Below are positions 50,133 to 51,822 of a stretch of DNA of 51,822 nucleotides, in pieces. Below the pieces are notes generated by a model. It saw nothing but the letters and a program-made list of their open reading frames with translations. It had not been told where the DNA came from and did not search any database. How positions within the stretch are numbered: the first letter of the stretch is position 1; each line of letters starts with the position of its first letter. The stretch is from Nitrospira sp. (GTDB lineage Bacteria; UBA10199; SBBF01), in assembly GCA_005240075.1 (NCBI GenBank), contig SBBF01000083.1:1-51822 (forward strand), in the 5' to 3' direction. The position numbers were made by a program, and so were the translations under genes.

Positions 50133-51822
50133 TGAGCCTGTTTTTTTCTAAGAGAATTCTGATTGCTTTGCTGGTCCTGTTATGGCCAATTCATGCCGGC
50201 TCGGAAGAGGCTTGTCCTCAAAGCGACATCACCATTCGTGAAATCAAGGTCAAGGGGCATTACCCTTTTCTCACCAAAAAAATCCTCCGACTCGTTTCCC
50301 TCCAGCCGGGAGATCCTTTCCAGCCGGAGAAACTCCCGGAAATTGGTCAGCGCATTGGTGAATTTTTTGAGAAACAGGGGTACTATGGCACTTCAGTGGA
50401 CATCGAAACCAAAAATGACCCCCGTTACAGGGCCATCAATCTGATCATTGCCATTCATAAAGGTTCAACCTATCGCCTGGGAGAGGTCCATTTTGAAGGA
50501 AATACAGTATTTACCAACTCGGTTCTTCGCAACAAATTGCGAAGTTTTGGTCATTTCAGCCTCTCCCGTACCGAAAAGAGGCTTAAAAAAATCCAGAAAA
50601 AATATAGCAAAAAAGGATTTGTCCGTTCTCGGGTCCGTCTTCTCGAAGTTCTTCCCCATCCCGATACCCGCCGGGTGGATCTGACAGTTGAAATCAGGGA
50701 AAATAAACAGCTTCATCTCCTCTTTCGGGGAAACCGATGGTTTAGCCCACAAACGTTGGATGACTATGTCACTTTTTTTAAAGAGAGAGGTTACTCCCGT
50801 TTCGAGGTGGAACGGAGCGCTAAAAAATTAACCGATTTCTACCGTCAAAATGGCTTTCCCGATATGACAATTTCCTCTCAAATCGTAAAAGGGGAAGATG
50901 ATGATATTTATGTCACCTTTTTTATCGACGAAGGAATGAGAGTCAGAACCAAAAAAATTACTTTTGAGGGAAACAGAAAAGTCAAACCTGGAAAATTGAA
51001 GAAAAAAATGAGTCTTGAAGAACATACTCTGACCCACCAGGGGCTCTACCGGGCAGATGATCTGGAGGCTGATCGGGAGCGCCTGCTGTCTTATTACACG
51101 GAGAATGGATTTTTCGATGCCCAAATTCAGGATGTGCTAACAGAACGAAACAGTTTTGGCGATTTGACGACCGTTCGCATCGTTGTGGATGAGGGGGAAC
51201 CTTATACCGTTTCGAAGGTCGATTTTGAGGGAAATACGGTTTTCGATTCCATCAGACTTGCAAGAAAAAGTGAGCTTAAGTTGAATAAAAATTTTGATTT
51301 GAGTCTGGTCAAACAAACAGAAACAAAGATCATCTCATTCTACCAGAAAGAGGGATATCCGTACGTTCGCATTTCCAGGACAGACAGCAAAAATCCGTCG
51401 AACCACACAGTGGGCGTTTCATTCAGGATTGCCGAGGGGCCCAAGACCTTTATTCGGAACATCTCAGTTGACGGGGCGTTTAAAACAGAACCGGAAACAA
51501 TTTTCAAATCGCTCAAATTCAGAAAGGGAGATGTCTATACCTACAAAAAAATCATCGATGCCCAACTGAGGCTCAAAAGACTCGGTATTTTTGATTATGT
51601 TTTGATCACTCCCCAGGGAATCGAAACGGAAGAATCCCAAATAGATGTTCTGGTCAAACTGGTTGAGAGAAAGGATGTGACTCTCGACATTCAGGCCGGT
51701 TTTGACAGCGACAAACTGGCCTCCGGTCAGGTGATACTCACCAAAAGAAACATTTTTGGGCAAGCCAAGCATCTCCAGTTAAGAGGGGTGGGGGGGTTTG
51801 AATTAGACCGGGGGGAGTTGAC
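50132..51822 (+). CDS. Omp85/BamA-TamA family outer-membrane protein, 3' end outside the window
   Basis: The open frame runs 563 codons to the window edge. A signal peptide (about 1-22, MSLFFSKRILIALL...) is followed by what read as six POTRA domains, starting near residues 33, 114, 193, 271, 358 and 439. Each shows a beta strand with (F/V)-x-G-N/H and a Y/F-x-x-x-G-(F/Y) turn (for example HFEGNTV, KKGFVRS, YQKEGYPYV). The barrel appears to begin near residue 513 (LDIQAGFDSDKLASG). BamA has five POTRAs and TamA three. The start overlaps the tamB stop by one base, so the pair is translationally coupled. Confidence 0.88.
   Translation, partial: MSLFFSKRILIALLVLLWPIHAGSEEACPQSDITIREIKVKGHYPFLTKKILRLVSLQPGDPFQPEKLPEIGQRIGEFFEKQGYYGTSVDIETKNDPRYRAINLIIAIHKGSTYRLGEVHFEGNTVFTNSVLRNKLRSFGHFSLSRTEKRLKKIQKKYSKKGFVRSRVRLLEVLPHPDTRRVDLTVEIRENKQLHLLFRGNRWFSPQTLDDYVTFFKERGYSRFEVERSAKKLTDFYRQNGFPDMTISSQIVKGEDDDIYVTFFIDEGMRVRTKKITFEGNRKVKPGKLKKKMSLEEHTLTHQGLYRADDLEADRERLLSYYTENGFFDAQIQDVLTERNSFGDLTTVRIVVDEGEPYTVSKVDFEGNTVFDSIRLARKSELKLNKNFDLSLVKQTETKIISFYQKEGYPYVRISRTDSKNPSNHTVGVSFRIAEGPKTFIRNISVDGAFKTEPETIFKSLKFRKGDVYTYKKIIDAQLRLKRLGIFDYVLITPQGIETEESQIDVLVKLVERKDVTLDIQAGFDSDKLASGQVILTKRNIFGQAKHLQLRGVGGFELDRGEL

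Noticed and set aside
1-51822. tRNA, rRNA, insertion sequences, integrase or prophage genes
   Set aside because: None was recognised by eye on either strand; a dedicated tRNA and transposase search would be needed to exclude them fully.

Overview
The window looks like chromosomal DNA of a Gram-negative, deltaproteobacteria-like organism of medium GC. Supporting traits are an outer-membrane assembly pair (TamB and an Omp85 protein), a porin, a lipoprotein, a Ser/Thr kinase with PEGA domains, Myxococcus-type Cys-rich and MopE-like repeats in a secreted beta-helix protein, and a leucine-degradation cluster. The exact phylum cannot be fixed from the sequence alone; an uncultured lineage near Bdellovibrionota or Myxococcota is a guess. 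Genes are tightly packed. ATGA overlaps are common, no rRNA or tRNA gene was seen, and no stretch longer than about 200 bases lacks a gene.

Layout. 1-1337: hairpins and an AAA/DUF4143 ATPase. 1341-6006 (minus): a six-gene operon pgsA-dut-purD-purE-tsaC-DUF1015. 6055-7674: nadB, divergent from pgsA, followed by a frameshifted antitoxin remnant. 7862-12605 (mostly minus): a secreted CSLREA/beta-helix protein, an exported unknown, pyrE, a DksA-like zinc-finger gene, dciA (plus) and a vapBC pair. 12704-15070: GAF-containing ptsP. 15203-20302: a leucine-catabolism operon (methylcrotonyl-CoA carboxylase beta subunit, methylglutaconyl-CoA hydratase, biotin-carrying alpha subunit, HMG-CoA lyase). 20220-30049: a degenerate GGDEF protein, glnE-gshA, tilS, a pseudo-receiver, an FHA-GGDEF protein and a PEGA kinase. 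30118-36667: mtgA and the phosphate operon porin-pstS-pstC-pstA-pstB-phoU, with a Pho-box-like site in front of a porin gene carrying frameshifts. 36672-41071: an accessory-looking stretch in which two toxin-antitoxin modules overlap mgsA and ligA, with an RNA ligase between them. 41079-51822: an alkaline-phosphatase-fold lipoprotein, a fused M16 peptidase, mpl, tamB and the 5' part of a six-POTRA Omp85 gene that leaves the window.

Two themes cut across the window. First, many first-in-operon genes have a recognisable TTGAC-16/18-TATAAT type promoter whose -10 box ends only 4-13 bases before the start codon, with no Shine-Dalgarno sequence. This suggests leaderless transcripts, while genes inside operons often keep strong Shine-Dalgarno sites. 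Second, toxin-antitoxin genes are frequent: three apparently intact modules and one broken antitoxin. Two of the modules are fused by 4-base overlaps to housekeeping genes, and an RNA ligase lies between those two.

All functions are read from motifs by eye. No database search or computation was run, so family names rest on recognisable signatures and gene order.
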